Shown here: positions 17,801 through 26,055 of the stretch, piece by piece
Numbering within the stretch: position 1 is the first letter of the stretch
Layout: each line of letters starts with the position of its first letter
Assembly: GCA_002360925.1 (NCBI GenBank)
Contig: DERN01000011.1
Span: 192,908-256,907, forward strand
Origin: Flavobacteriaceae bacterium UBA3339
GTDB taxonomy: Bacteria; Bacteroidota; Bacteroidia; Flavobacteriales; Flavobacteriaceae
Direction of reading: 5' to 3'
DNA: 64,000 nt
The notes under the pieces: generated by a model
The model's input: only the letters and a program-made list of their open reading frames with translations
What the model was told of the DNA's origin: nothing
Databases searched by the model: none
Position numbers and translations under genes: made by a program

Positions 17801-20255
17801 CAATAGCGTTATTATGAGTTATATGGTAAGTAACATCGTATTCGTTAGCATTTAAGCCCGCTAAGATATCCTTTTCTCCTTTTGTTAGATCAAACACCTC
17901 GATGTTGTCATTATTAATATCACATATTTGAAGTTTACCTATCGGAGTAACGGCTGGCACTTTATTCACTTTTAACACAACAGGAACGGTAGCATAACAA
18001 CTTGAATTCGTATAACCTACCCTTGCATATATTGTTTGCTGATTTGCAACTCTGTTCACATAATTTCCAACATTCTGAATTACATTTACATTACTGTCTG
18101 CATCAGCTTGAGTTTCATGAAATGTTACAATTCCATTTTGAGGTAAAGGGTTACCTGCTATTAATACTTTTAAAGGATCTAAATTAAACTCTCCAAAACC
18201 ATCATTATTAAAATCACAATATGTAACCGGAGCTATTTGATTAGCTATTGGTGTATTAATTAATCGTAATTCTAGAGGAACAACTTTGAAACAATCATTA
18301 TCTAATGAACGTACTCTTACATATATTGTTTTAGGCTGAGAAGTATATTTCACAGGTAACATCAAAGCGGTATTGCCTAATATAGCGTCTTGTTGGAATT
18401 CATAAAATTCCAATGCCGCACCTGTTGGCATTTGTAAAATCAAATTATACGCAATATTAAGATCAAAATCCCCTATTCCAGTAATACCTTTTTCGCAAGT
18501 GGTAAGTGGTAAAACTGTATTATTAGTTAATGGCAATCTATATTTAAACAAGAAAAAAGAAGTCACTCCATAATAACTAGAATCAGTATCTTTTGTTACG
18601 CGAACCCATATACGCTGATTATGTACTCCATTATAATTTGCCAAATTACCTTGAGGAATTGCATTAAGATTATTTATTGCCTCGCTTTCACTTAAGTGAT
18701 ATGTTACCGTATAACCTACTGCGTTATTATACACAACAGGTGTTTGAACGGACAAATCAAATGTCTGAACAATATCTCCTTCACAAATAGAAAGATTAGG
18801 CAATTGATTTAAATACAAATTACAGTTTGCAAAAATCAATCTAAACGAAGTAGTATAAACACATGGATTATTTAAAAAATATGCTCTTACCCAAATTGTC
18901 ACTGGACCTGATGTATTAGCTACATCATACAAAACAGGTAAAGCATTTTTACCATCTTTTGCATCCTGTTGGGTTAAATGATAACTATATAACATATCAG
19001 GATTCATACTCGAATTATCGGTAGCTTCTCGTAAATCAAAACGAGTAGTAGTACCTCTTGTAGGACATTCTTCCACATCAACCGGAGCCCTGTCTAAAGT
19101 TGTATATTCATAAAACTCAATTAAAACAGGTTCAGATTCCATGGTACACGCTGATACATTAGGAATATATACTTTTACATTATATTTACCTGTTTCCGTA
19201 ACAACAAGATTAGCTCCTGTTTGCCCTGGAATTAAAACTCCATCTTTATACCATTCAAAAGTAAACATCTTTGGATCCATACCTGACTCTAAGGTATAGG
19301 TGTCTCCTACACAAAGTCCGTTACCTTCTTCAATTAAAACCGGATCTCCTAACTCTGGTTTACCAATATCAAAACTACCTGCTTTAAAAAAAACGGCACT
19401 TGTGTGACTAGAAGTTGGACAAAAATCTATAACAGCCAGTTTAATTTTATATTTACGACCTACAACAACATTTGCCGTTAAGGATTTCATAGCAATTGTA
19501 TGCCCTGAAAGATTTATAGGTGCTGAAGCAGGTGGTAATTGGTTTACTCGAGTACCGTATGAATTCCCAAAATACTGAGGATTAATTGAACCTGCAGGAC
19601 ATGTATTTGGATAAGATTTATTAACGTCTCGTAACGTATTGATTGAAATTGGATCATTAGTACCTGGGATCTTCGCCAAATTCTCCCCTATAGCTGTAGT
19701 AGTATCAATTAACCAAGCACCAAACATCGCTCCATTACCACATTCAAAGTTACAACCGGTATTATAACTATGACTTCCAAATAAGTATTCAAAACTTACT
19801 GTTGATTGTACAGGAATAAATTCAAAATCTATCACTGTTGAACGCATATTCGCAGGGCGTACAGGTGTTGTTGGCCATCCTCCTGCATCATTAATTAAAT
19901 CTAGTAAATCTTGATCCCCCAACCATCTATATTGATTTGGACTTGTAGGTCCGTTTCCAACTGTACACGGTCCCTCAACCCCTTTAGAAATGTCTGTTGC
20001 TAAAACAACCCCGTCGTCAAAAGGAAAAGCACTACCATTTCTATTAAAATATCCTATAGCCTTAACCGCATCAGAACCAGGAGCACCACTTCCATATTGG
20101 TATCGAACATTCGATACTAAATCACATCCTGAACGTACTAAAACATCTTTAATAAGCTGATCAGGAGTATAAGTATCGTCAACCTTAACATAAGATTGAG
20201 AAAAACCTAAATAGCCAACGAGTGTTAAAAGCACTAATAAATACTTGTTTCTCAT
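14847..20255 (-). CDS. giant secreted protein with T9SS type B sorting domain
   Basis: 1802 residues. A Sec signal peptide (about 1-20, L-L-V-L-L-T-L-V-G-Y-L-G-F-S-Q-S) precedes a choice-of-anchor L-like domain (about 25-300, with cysteines in G-C-N-F-E-C-G-N-G). A PKD/Ig-like segment (about 310-390, F-E-W-Y-K-D-G-V) follows, then about twelve modules of roughly 90 residues, each starting C-x(6-12)-F-D-L and ending in W-V-R-V/Y-V-R-V strands. A second F-E-W-F-K-D-G segment lies near 1590. The last 85 residues (F-F-T-P-N-N-D-G-Y-N-D to F-S-L-K-R) are the gliding-motility-associated type B C-terminal signal. Predicted cell-surface or released adhesin exported by T9SS. Monocistronic. Confidence 0.93.
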   Translation of the reverse strand: MRNKYLLVLLTLVGYLGFSQSYVKVDDTYTPDQLIKDVLVRSGCDLVSNVRYQYGSGAPGSDAVKAIGYFNRNGSAFPFDDGVVLATDISKGVEGPCTVGNGPTSPNQYRWLGDQDLLDLINDAGGWPTTPVRPANMRSTVIDFEFIPVQSTVSFEYLFGSHSYNTGCNFECGNGAMFGAWLIDTTTAIGENLAKIPGTNDPISINTLRDVNKSYPNTCPAGSINPQYFGNSYGTRVNQLPPASAPINLSGHTIAMKSLTANVVVGRKYKIKLAVIDFCPTSSHTSAVFFKAGSFDIGKPELGDPVLIEEGNGLCVGDTYTLESGMDPKMFTFEWYKDGVLIPGQTGANLVVTETGKYNVKVYIPNVSACTMESEPVLIEFYEYTTLDRAPVDVEECPTRGTTTRFDLREATDNSSMNPDMLYSYHLTQQDAKDGKNALPVLYDVANTSGPVTIWVRAYFLNNPCVYTTSFRLIFANCNLYLNQLPNLSICEGDIVQTFDLSVQTPVVYNNAVGYTVTYHLSESEAINNLNAIPQGNLANYNGVHNQRIWVRVTKDTDSSYYGVTSFFLFKYRLPLTNNTVLPLTTCEKGITGIGDFDLNIAYNLILQMPTGAALEFYEFQQDAILGNTALMLPVKYTSQPKTIYVRVRSLDNDCFKVVPLELRLINTPIANQIAPVTYCDFNNDGFGEFNLDPLKVLIAGNPLPQNGIVTFHETQADADSNVNVIQNVGNYVNRVANQQTIYARVGYTNSSCYATVPVVLKVNKVPAVTPIGKLQICDINNDNIEVFDLTKGEKDILAGLNANEYDVTYHITHNNAIDGTGIIGNPSSFSSNTAKTVFVRITDKLTKCYVVIKLDLELIKMPKVSNPLPTYFMCDTDGNGFEIFDLASKIPSIVGTQQGLDVTFYYTNNDAQTATSPLPLMYQNGSANVQTIFVRVSNGSSGCFVVTTMKLQVQANPVINVPTKPYVICNSSTSGFGTINLFEYGKALVDASGMNYAFKFFETKVDAERNVNDIQKPDAYNNLKPSNPTVWIRVEDVASGCFSVYPMHFQLVLPPNLPKDLPEIVECDVVGDRQDSVTLFDLTKQNASLLAAQTVTGTYQIRYFTSQALAESNTNWIPDPTKFLNTTNPQTIWVRIEDTSLPGSCNRIMSFTLKVNAPSVLKQPLPIVYCDTTLPNDGKMEFDLTIREADVLGGQPFNTVVTYHLTKQHAELGSEPIYDPKKFYNTVNPQTIYISVLNQFGCRSVTTLTVRVLPVPEPNMKPLPLEKCETVFGGREASFNLHDAEADLSNYSDYEYAYFVSQIGALTNDDNDRIGTPEDWLTGSSYVYVRVTNKFTDTDMQCVVVVPLQLIVNPIPNVGPMTPLVLCMENPTLHSKFNLRDKDKEALAGANPDDYIVRYFASEESANKDENPLPFIFTNTEETRQIIWVRVENKKTGCFNVTSFLIQIERAVYAYTPKNNEFCENDYENDGVTMVDLTIMDTEVIGGQPQAANLLVRYYRQNGTPIADPTNVQIRNGEVLRAEVFNQNADLYCTSTIEITIKLKDAPIVLPLKDGVVCYEYRDKDQIISGHYLNTGLTSSGYTFEWFKDGAPITNDNADVLNGGTRIFVKQAGAYSVTVTGVNGCITTRSAVVTQLASITIDEVKLTDSFGDTNGVEVIAYAGTGATLEYRLDEGAWQESNIFLNVTPGEHTVYVRIKGVLSCEVSKVITVMDFPKFFTPNNDGYNDTWNIWSLKNQPKAKIYIFDRFGKLLKELSPAGAGWDGTFNGQPLPSTDYWFKAEYIDPKTGLQKEATGHFSLKR

Positions 20256-20464
20256 AGTTAGTTAATAATTATTTTTATGAGTTAAATAATCCATACAAAT
20301 ACTTGTATTTTTAAAAAGCGAAATTTACATAAAATTAAGACAATATTAAGTTTTTTTTAGAAAAAAAAATAAAACAGATAAACTTTAACACTTATGTTCC
20401 TTGTTCAATGTTGTCTAGTCTGATAAATTCATGGTTAAATCTAATTCTTTATTTATCTATTACG

Positions 20465-20472
20465 TATATTTG
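20465..20472 (+). promoter_or_regulatory. -7 promoter element for folE
   Basis: TATATTTG matches TAnnTTTG exactly and ends 32 bases before the folE ATG. The rest of the 20256-20504 gap is AT-rich; I saw no further element. Confidence 0.5.
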
Positions 20473-20504
20473 CATCCTTATAGTATTAACATCATTATAT
20501 TATT

Positions 20505-21176
20505 ATGTGCAAATCAGATGCATTTCACGATGAAATCGGTAACGACCACATAGGAACAAGCGATTATACGCCCTTAAGAGCGGACGCTTTCGACAAAACC
20601 GACGAAGAAAAAATAGAATCTATCAAAGCAAACGTAGAACAAATATTAACTACTTTAGGAATGGATTTAACCGACGATAGTTTAAAAGGCACTCCAAACC
20701 GTGTTGCTAAAATGTTCGTTAAAGAAATTTTTGGAGGATTAAATCCTGCTAAAAAACCTTCTTCTTCTACTTTCGACAATAAGTATAAGTATGGAGAAAT
20801 GCTAGTAGAAAAAAACATTGTGGTTTATTCTACTTGCGAGCATCACTTATTGCCAATCGTAGGGCGCGCGCACGTTGCATACATCTCGAAAGGAAATGTA
20901 GTTGGTTTATCTAAAATGAATCGTATTGTAGATTATTATGCAAAACGTCCTCAAGTTCAAGAGCGTTTAACCATTCAAGTTGTGGATGAATTAAAACGCG
21001 TTTTAGGAACCGAAGATGTTGCTTGTGTAATCGACGCGAAGCATTTATGTGTAAACTCACGCGGAATTAGAGATATCGAAAGTTCAACTGTTACAGCAGA
21101 ATTCAGTGGAGCTTTTAAAAACGAAATGACTCGCAGAGAGTTTTTAGATTATATTAAATTAGACACTCAATTTTAA
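20505..21176 (+). CDS. folE: GTP cyclohydrolase I
   Basis: Converts GTP to 7,8-dihydroneopterin triphosphate, the first step of folate/pterin synthesis, and also feeds queuosine precursors. 223 residues; the family is about 190-220, and the first 35 residues are a variable extension. The zinc site is intact: the C and H of S-T-C-E-H-H-L-L-P near residue 110 and the second cysteine in K-H-L-C-V-N-S-R-G near 185. The substrate loop G-L-S-K-M-N-R-I-V is near 145. cysS follows after 12 bases. Confidence 0.96.
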   Translation: MCKSDAFHDEIGNDHIGTSDYTPLRADAFDKTDEEKIESIKANVEQILTTLGMDLTDDSLKGTPNRVAKMFVKEIFGGLNPAKKPSSSTFDNKYKYGEMLVEKNIVVYSTCEHHLLPIVGRAHVAYISKGNVVGLSKMNRIVDYYAKRPQVQERLTIQVVDELKRVLGTEDVACVIDAKHLCVNSRGIRDIESSTVTAEFSGAFKNEMTRREFLDYIKLDTQF

Positions 21177-21188
21177 AATCAAATAAAA

Positions 21189-22667
21189 ATGACGTTTTAT
21201 CAAAACAATCACCTAAAAATTTACAATTCACTTTCGGGACAGAAAGAAACTTTTACTCCTATTCATGAAGGAAAAGTAGGAATGTATGTTTGCGGACCTA
21301 CTGTGTATAATTTTGTGCATTTAGGGAATTGTAGAACGTTTATTTCTTTTGATTTGGTGTTTCGTTATTTGAAACATTTAGGCTATCAAGTTCGTTACGT
21401 TCGTAATATTACCGATGTTGGTCATATTGTAGATGATGCCGATTCGGGCGAAGATAAAATCGCTCAAAAAGCGCGTTTAGAACAAATCGAACCAATGGAA
21501 GTTGCGCAGAAATACACCGTAAACTTTCATAATACGCTTAAACAATTCAATAATTTAGAACCAAGCATCGAACCGACTGCAACGGGACATATTATTGAGC
21601 AAATTCAGGTAATTCAACGAATTATCGACAACGGATTTGCTTATGAAGTAAACGGTTCGGTTTATTTTGATATTGAAAAGTTCGATAAATCATACGATTA
21701 TGGAGTTTTATCTGGAAGAAATATCGAAGATATGATTTCGAATACTCGTGATTTAGACGGACAATCGGACAAACGAAATCCTCTAGATTTTGCTTTATGG
21801 AAAAAGGCTGAACCAGAACACATTATGCGCTGGCCTTCTCCTTGGGGCGACGGTTTTCCAGGTTGGCATTTAGAATGTACTGCAATGAGCACCAAATATT
21901 TGGGAGATCATTTTGACATTCATGGCGGCGGAATGGATTTAAAATTCCCTCATCACGAATGTGAAATTGCTCAAAACGAAGCTTCATGCGGAAATACACC
22001 AGTTAATTATTGGATGCACGCCAATATGCTGACTTTAAACGGAAAAAAAATGTCGAAATCGACAGGAAATAATATTTTACCTCAAGAATTATTTTCGGGC
22101 GAAAACAGCATTTTGAGCAAAGCTTATCATCCGGCTGTTGTGCGTTTCTTTATTTTGCAAGCGCACTATAGAAGTATTTTAGATTTTTCGGACGATGCCA
22201 TTCAAGCTTCCGAAAAAGGTTTTCAACGTTTAATGGAAGCGATCGACAAAGTTGCAGATCTACCTGTTTCTAACACTTCTTCTTTCGATGTGAATTCATG
22301 GAAACAGAAATGTTATGATGCAATGAACGACGATTTCAACAGTCCTATTTTAATTGCACATTTGTTCGATGCGGTAAAAAACATCAATTCTATTTTAGAC
22401 GGAAAAGAAACAATTTCCGAAACCGATAAACAAGTACTTCACGAAACGTTAAACTCTTTTGTATTTGATGTTTTGGGATTATTTAAAGAAGAAAACGTTT
22501 CTACAGATCATTCTAAATTAGAAGAAGTTGTACAAATGTTGATTAAAATGCGTGCCGAAGCTCGTGCAAATAAAGACTTTGCGCAATCTGATTATATCCG
22601 AAATCAATTAGCCGAAATCGGAATCGAATTAAAAGACGGAAAAGAAGGAACAACCTTTTCTTTATAA
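21189..22667 (+). CDS. cysS: cysteinyl-tRNA synthetase
   Basis: Charges tRNA-Cys in the cytosol. 492 residues, normal for the class I monomeric enzyme. The HIGH-type motif is F-V-H-L-G-N near residue 42 and the K-M-S-K-S-T-G loop near 282. Zinc-site residues include the C of Y-V-C-G-P-T-V near 31, the C of H-L-E-C-T-A near 227 and H-H-E-C near 256. It is co-directional with folE and ends in a strong terminator at 22677-22704. Confidence 0.97.
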   Translation: MTFYQNNHLKIYNSLSGQKETFTPIHEGKVGMYVCGPTVYNFVHLGNCRTFISFDLVFRYLKHLGYQVRYVRNITDVGHIVDDADSGEDKIAQKARLEQIEPMEVAQKYTVNFHNTLKQFNNLEPSIEPTATGHIIEQIQVIQRIIDNGFAYEVNGSVYFDIEKFDKSYDYGVLSGRNIEDMISNTRDLDGQSDKRNPLDFALWKKAEPEHIMRWPSPWGDGFPGWHLECTAMSTKYLGDHFDIHGGGMDLKFPHHECEIAQNEASCGNTPVNYWMHANMLTLNGKKMSKSTGNNILPQELFSGENSILSKAYHPAVVRFFILQAHYRSILDFSDDAIQASEKGFQRLMEAIDKVADLPVSNTSSFDVNSWKQKCYDAMNDDFNSPILIAHLFDAVKNINSILDGKETISETDKQVLHETLNSFVFDVLGLFKEENVSTDHSKLEEVVQMLIKMRAEARANKDFAQSDYIRNQLAEIGIELKDGKEGTTFSL

Positions 22668-22676
22668 TATTTTACT

Positions 22677-22704
22677 AAAAAGCTACTGAATCAAGTAGCT
22701 TTTT
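22677..22704 (+). terminator. terminator after cysS
   Basis: Stem AAAAAGCTACT / AGTAGCTTTTT with loop GAATCA, then a T run. Confidence 0.9.
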
Positions 22705-22718
22705 TTATCTTTGAATCT

Positions 22719-22949
22719 ATGGAACTCATCAAGAAAATCTTAATTTTCCCTTTTGTGTTTTTAATCCGCTTTTATCAATTGTGTATTTCGCCCTTTACGC
22801 CGGCAAGTTGCAGATTTACGCCAACATGTTCGCAATACACCTTAGAAGCTTTAAAAAAACACGGATTATTTAAAGGCGGTTGGCTTGCAGTAAAACGCAT
22901 TTCAAGTTGTCATCCGTGGGGAAAATCAGGTTACGATCCCGTTCCTTAA
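22719..22949 (+). CDS. yidD: membrane protein insertion efficiency factor YidD
   Basis: A 76-residue inner-membrane-associated protein. An N-terminal amphipathic/hydrophobic helix ([13 protein letters not shown]) leads into the invariant cysteine-rich core [10 protein letters not shown] and C-H-P-W-G. Length is standard. It assists YidC-dependent insertion. Here it is separated from rnpA/yidC and instead precedes lgt by 14 bases. Confidence 0.94.
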   Translation: MELIKKILIFPFVFLIRFYQLCISPFTPASCRFTPTCSQYTLEALKKHGLFKGGWLAVKRISSCHPWGKSGYDPVP

Positions 22950-22963
22950 CTTATTAAAAATAT

Positions 22964-23908
22964 ATGATACATTCTCTTAACATGATTTGGAATCCGTCTG
23001 AAGGAATTTCGATCGGAAGTTTTACACTTCGTTTTTACAGTTTAATGTTCGTAATTGCTTTTTCGCTTGGATATTTCATCATGAAAAAGATTTACGAACG
23101 CGAAAAAAGAACGCAAGACGAATTAGATAAATTATTCATGTACACTTTTGTTGCTACTTTATTAGGTGCGCGATTGGGACATGTTTTCTTTTACGACTGG
23201 GATTATTACCAAAATCATTTGTCTGAAATTTTATTACCTTTTAGATTCAGTCCAAAATTCGAATTTACCGGATTTGCAGGTTTAGCAAGTCACGGAGCAG
23301 CTATTGCGATTATTTTAGTGATGTATTTTTACAGCAAAAAAATCATTCATAAACCTATTTTATGGATTCTAGATCGCGTAGTTTTATCGGTAACAATTGG
23401 CGGAGTTTTTGTTCGTTTAGGAAACTTCTTTAACTCGGAAATCTACGGACATATTGTAGATAAAAACTTTCCTTTCGGAATTAAATTTATTCGTGAAGAA
23501 GAGTTTTGGCAAAAAAACAATATTCACGAAATAACACAAGTTGCAAATAAAAATCAAGCGTTCGATTTAATTCAAAACGATCCAAGATTTGCTTCGGTTT
23601 TAGAAGCCATTCCGTTTCGTCATCCAACACAATTGTACGAAGCTTTAGGATATGTTATTTTGTTCATCATCTTATTTTTTATGTATTGGAAAACGGATGC
23701 AAGAAACTATTTAGGTAAAATATTCGGAGTCTTTTTAGTTTTCTTGTGGTTAATTCGTTTTGTAGTAGAATATGTTAAGGAAAGCCAAGGCGGATTCGAA
23801 TCTTCTTTAGGTTTATTATCAACTGGTCAATGGTTAAGTATTCCGTTCATTATTGCCGGAATCTATATTTGGGCCACCGCAAAAAAACGACCTTACACAA
23901 ACGTATAA
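22964..23908 (+). CDS. lgt: prolipoprotein diacylglyceryl transferase
   Basis: Transfers diacylglycerol from phosphatidylglycerol to the lipobox cysteine of prolipoproteins in the inner membrane. 314 residues with about seven membrane segments. The signature G-G-V-F-V-R-L-G-N-F-F-N-S-E-I-Y-G is near residues 146-162. Family-important residues are visible in the H-G-A segment near 110, R-H-P-T-Q-L-Y-E near 222 and R-F-V-V-E-Y near 265. It is about 30-40 residues longer than E. coli Lgt because of an inserted loop (about 170-215). An OmpA-like lipoprotein gene lies downstream after a terminator. Confidence 0.96.
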   Translation: MIHSLNMIWNPSEGISIGSFTLRFYSLMFVIAFSLGYFIMKKIYEREKRTQDELDKLFMYTFVATLLGARLGHVFFYDWDYYQNHLSEILLPFRFSPKFEFTGFAGLASHGAAIAIILVMYFYSKKIIHKPILWILDRVVLSVTIGGVFVRLGNFFNSEIYGHIVDKNFPFGIKFIREEEFWQKNNIHEITQVANKNQAFDLIQNDPRFASVLEAIPFRHPTQLYEALGYVILFIILFFMYWKTDARNYLGKIFGVFLVFLWLIRFVVEYVKESQGGFESSLGLLSTGQWLSIPFIIAGIYIWATAKKRPYTNV

Positions 23909-23913
23909 TATTC

Positions 23914-23940
23914 AAAAACACTCTATTACAGAGTGTTTTT
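23914..23940 (+). terminator. terminator after lgt
   Basis: 11-bp stem AAAAACACTCT / AGAGTGTTTTT, loop ATTAC, then a T run. Confidence 0.9.
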
Positions 23941-23985
23941 TTTTGTTTAAATTCCGTATCTTTATAGAAATAAAAATTTCATTTT

Positions 23986-24834
23986 ATGAGAAAAAGTCTT
24001 TTTATTCCCACCATTCTTTTAGGAACGCTTACATTAGCAAGTTGTGTTTCTAAGAAGCAATATGCACAATTACAAGATAATTACAACAAACTTCAAACAA
24101 ATTATAATCAATCGCAAATTGATTTAAGTTCTTGTAATACTCGAACCAAAAGTTTAGAAGATATGTTGGCTCAAGAACGTGCATCGAACGAAGCTTTAAA
24201 GAAATCTTTAGCAACTTTACAAGGTTCTTTAGATAAAAGTATCACACAAGGAAATGTAAATATTTCCAAATTGGTCGATGAAATTAACTCAAGTAACAAA
24301 TACATTCAGCACTTAGTAAATACTAAAAATAAAAGCGATTCTTTAAATGTTGTTTTAACCAATAATCTTACACGTTCTTTAAGTCGCGAAGAATTAAGAG
24401 ATGTAGATATTCAGGTTTTAAAAGGAGTTGTTTATATTTCTTTGGCAGATAATATGCTATATAAATCTGGAAGTTATGAAATTTCAGATCGTGCTGACGA
24501 AACGTTAAGTAAAGTTGCAAAAATCATTAACGATTACAAAGATTATGATGTGCTGATTGAAGGAAATACCGACAACGTGCCAATTAAACGCGAAAACATT
24601 CGCAATAACTGGGATTTAAGTACATTGCGTGCTTCTTCGGTTGTACAAGCTTTACAAAATCAATACGGAGTTAATCCAAAACGTTTAACTGCTGGCGGAC
24701 GTGGAGAATACAATCCAATTGCTGACAATGCTTCTGAAAACGGTAAAATGCGAAACAGAAGAACACAAATCATTATTACGCCTAAGTTAGATGAATTCAT
24801 GGAATTGATCGATCAGGCACCTGATAATAATTAA
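23986..24834 (+). CDS. OmpA-family lipoprotein
   Basis: 282 residues. A lipoprotein signal ends in the lipobox L-A-S-C (Cys20), a likely Lgt substrate. Residues 25-120 form a Q/N/S-rich coiled coil. Residues 150-270 are an OmpA-C peptidoglycan-binding domain with G-N-T-D-N-V-P, the D-L-S-x-x-R-A motif, and R-N-R-R-T-Q-I-I-I near the end. Expected to anchor the outer membrane to the cell wall. Flanked by terminators, so monocistronic; a TATCTTTA sequence at about 23958 is a near-match -7 element. Confidence 0.92.
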   Translation: MRKSLFIPTILLGTLTLASCVSKKQYAQLQDNYNKLQTNYNQSQIDLSSCNTRTKSLEDMLAQERASNEALKKSLATLQGSLDKSITQGNVNISKLVDEINSSNKYIQHLVNTKNKSDSLNVVLTNNLTRSLSREELRDVDIQVLKGVVYISLADNMLYKSGSYEISDRADETLSKVAKIINDYKDYDVLIEGNTDNVPIKRENIRNNWDLSTLRASSVVQALQNQYGVNPKRLTAGGRGEYNPIADNASENGKMRNRRTQIIITPKLDEFMELIDQAPDNN

Positions 24835-24838
24835 CCTT

Positions 24839-24863
24839 AAAAACTGAGCAATGCTCAGTTTTT
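24839..24863 (+). terminator. terminator after the OmpA-like gene
   Basis: Stem AAAAACTGAGC / GCTCAGTTTTT with loop AAT, then Ts. Confidence 0.88.
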
Positions 24864-24929
24864 TTATTCCAAATAATATTACATCAATTTTAACTATCAG
24901 TTTAAAATTAAATTTCGACATTCGCCTCC

Positions 24930-26054
24930 ATGAAATCAAAAAAGAGAAAAAGAATGAGCGCTTTATTGATACTATTTGGGCTGATAACAATCGGAATTGT
25001 TTTATTTTTACAACATCCTTTATTTGGTAAAAAGCCTTCAGGAGAAAGATTAGAACGTATAAAAAAATCGAAATATTATAAAAACGGACAATTTCATAAT
25101 TTATCTCATACTCCGGCATTTGCAGAAGACGCTTCATATTTTGATGCTTTAAAAGAATTGCTTTTCTCAAAAGTAAAACATACAAAACCACTTGATAGTA
25201 TTCCGCATATAAAAACCGATTTATCGAAATTAAGCACTACCGACGATTTCTTAATTTGGTTCGGGCATTCTTCTTATTTAATTCAGGCAGATCAAAAACG
25301 TTTTTTAATCGATCCCGTTTTAACCAAAAATGCCTCTCCTATTTATTCAACAAATAATGCGTTTAAAGGCGCCGACACCTATCATTACGATTTGTTGCCT
25401 CCAATTGATTTTTTGATTTTAACACACGATCATTACGACCATTTAGATTACACAACCTTTAAAAAACTAAAAGATAAAATCAAAGCTGTTGTTTGTCCGC
25501 TTGGCGTTGGCGAACATTTAGAATATTGGGGAGTCCCGGCTAAAAACATTATAGAATTAGATTGGTTCGAAAATGCTTCTTTAAACGAAACCATTCAAAT
25601 TACCGCAACTCCTGCTCGTCACTTTTCTGGAAGGGGTTTTAAAAGAAATAATACTTTGTGGGCTTCGTACGTTTTTCAGTCAAAAAACCTGAAGCTTTAT
25701 TTAGGAGGCGACAGCGGCTACGATAATCATTTTAAAGAAATCGGCATAAAATTCGGTCCGTTTGATTTGGCAATTTTAGAAAACGGACAATACAATTACA
25801 AATGGAAATACATTCATATGTTTCCGGAAGAAGTTGTAAAAGCCGCAAAAGATTTACAGACCAAAAGCTTTTTTCCTGTTCACAGTTCAAAGTTTAAATT
25901 GGCAAATCATCCTTGGAAAGAACCTTTAGAAAAAGTTACTGCTTTTAGTAAAAACGAACCCGATTTGAGATTGATTACACCTAAAATTGGGGAAGCTGTA
26001 TATTTAAATCAAACTTCGCAAACATTCGAAAATTGGTGGGAAACGATCGAGTAA
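24930..26054 (+). CDS. metallo-beta-lactamase-fold hydrolase (UlaG/NAPE-PLD-like)
   Basis: 374 residues. One N-terminal hydrophobic segment (about 12-30) anchors it to the membrane or acts as an uncleaved signal. The hydrolase domain has W-F-G-H-S-S-Y-L-I near 110, the metal motif T-H-D-H-Y-D-H near 166, R-H-F-S-G-R-G near 230, G-G-D-S-G near 262 and a late P-V-H-S-S-K-F. This is the arrangement of the broad UlaG/NAPE-PLD group; the substrate is not predictable. It is convergent with nnr, whose stop is only 2 bases away. Confidence 0.87.
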   Translation: MKSKKRKRMSALLILFGLITIGIVLFLQHPLFGKKPSGERLERIKKSKYYKNGQFHNLSHTPAFAEDASYFDALKELLFSKVKHTKPLDSIPHIKTDLSKLSTTDDFLIWFGHSSYLIQADQKRFLIDPVLTKNASPIYSTNNAFKGADTYHYDLLPPIDFLILTHDHYDHLDYTTFKKLKDKIKAVVCPLGVGEHLEYWGVPAKNIIELDWFENASLNETIQITATPARHFSGRGFKRNNTLWASYVFQSKNLKLYLGGDSGYDNHFKEIGIKFGPFDLAILENGQYNYKWKYIHMFPEEVVKAAKDLQTKSFFPVHSSKFKLANHPWKEPLEKVTAFSKNEPDLRLITPKIGEAVYLNQTSQTFENWWETIE

Positions 26055-26055
26055 A

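Noticed and set aside
15400..19100. Repeated segments in the giant gene as a possible CRISPR or tandem DNA repeat
   Set aside because: The repeat is at the protein level with about 270-base periodicity and low DNA identity; no constant direct repeats with spacers.
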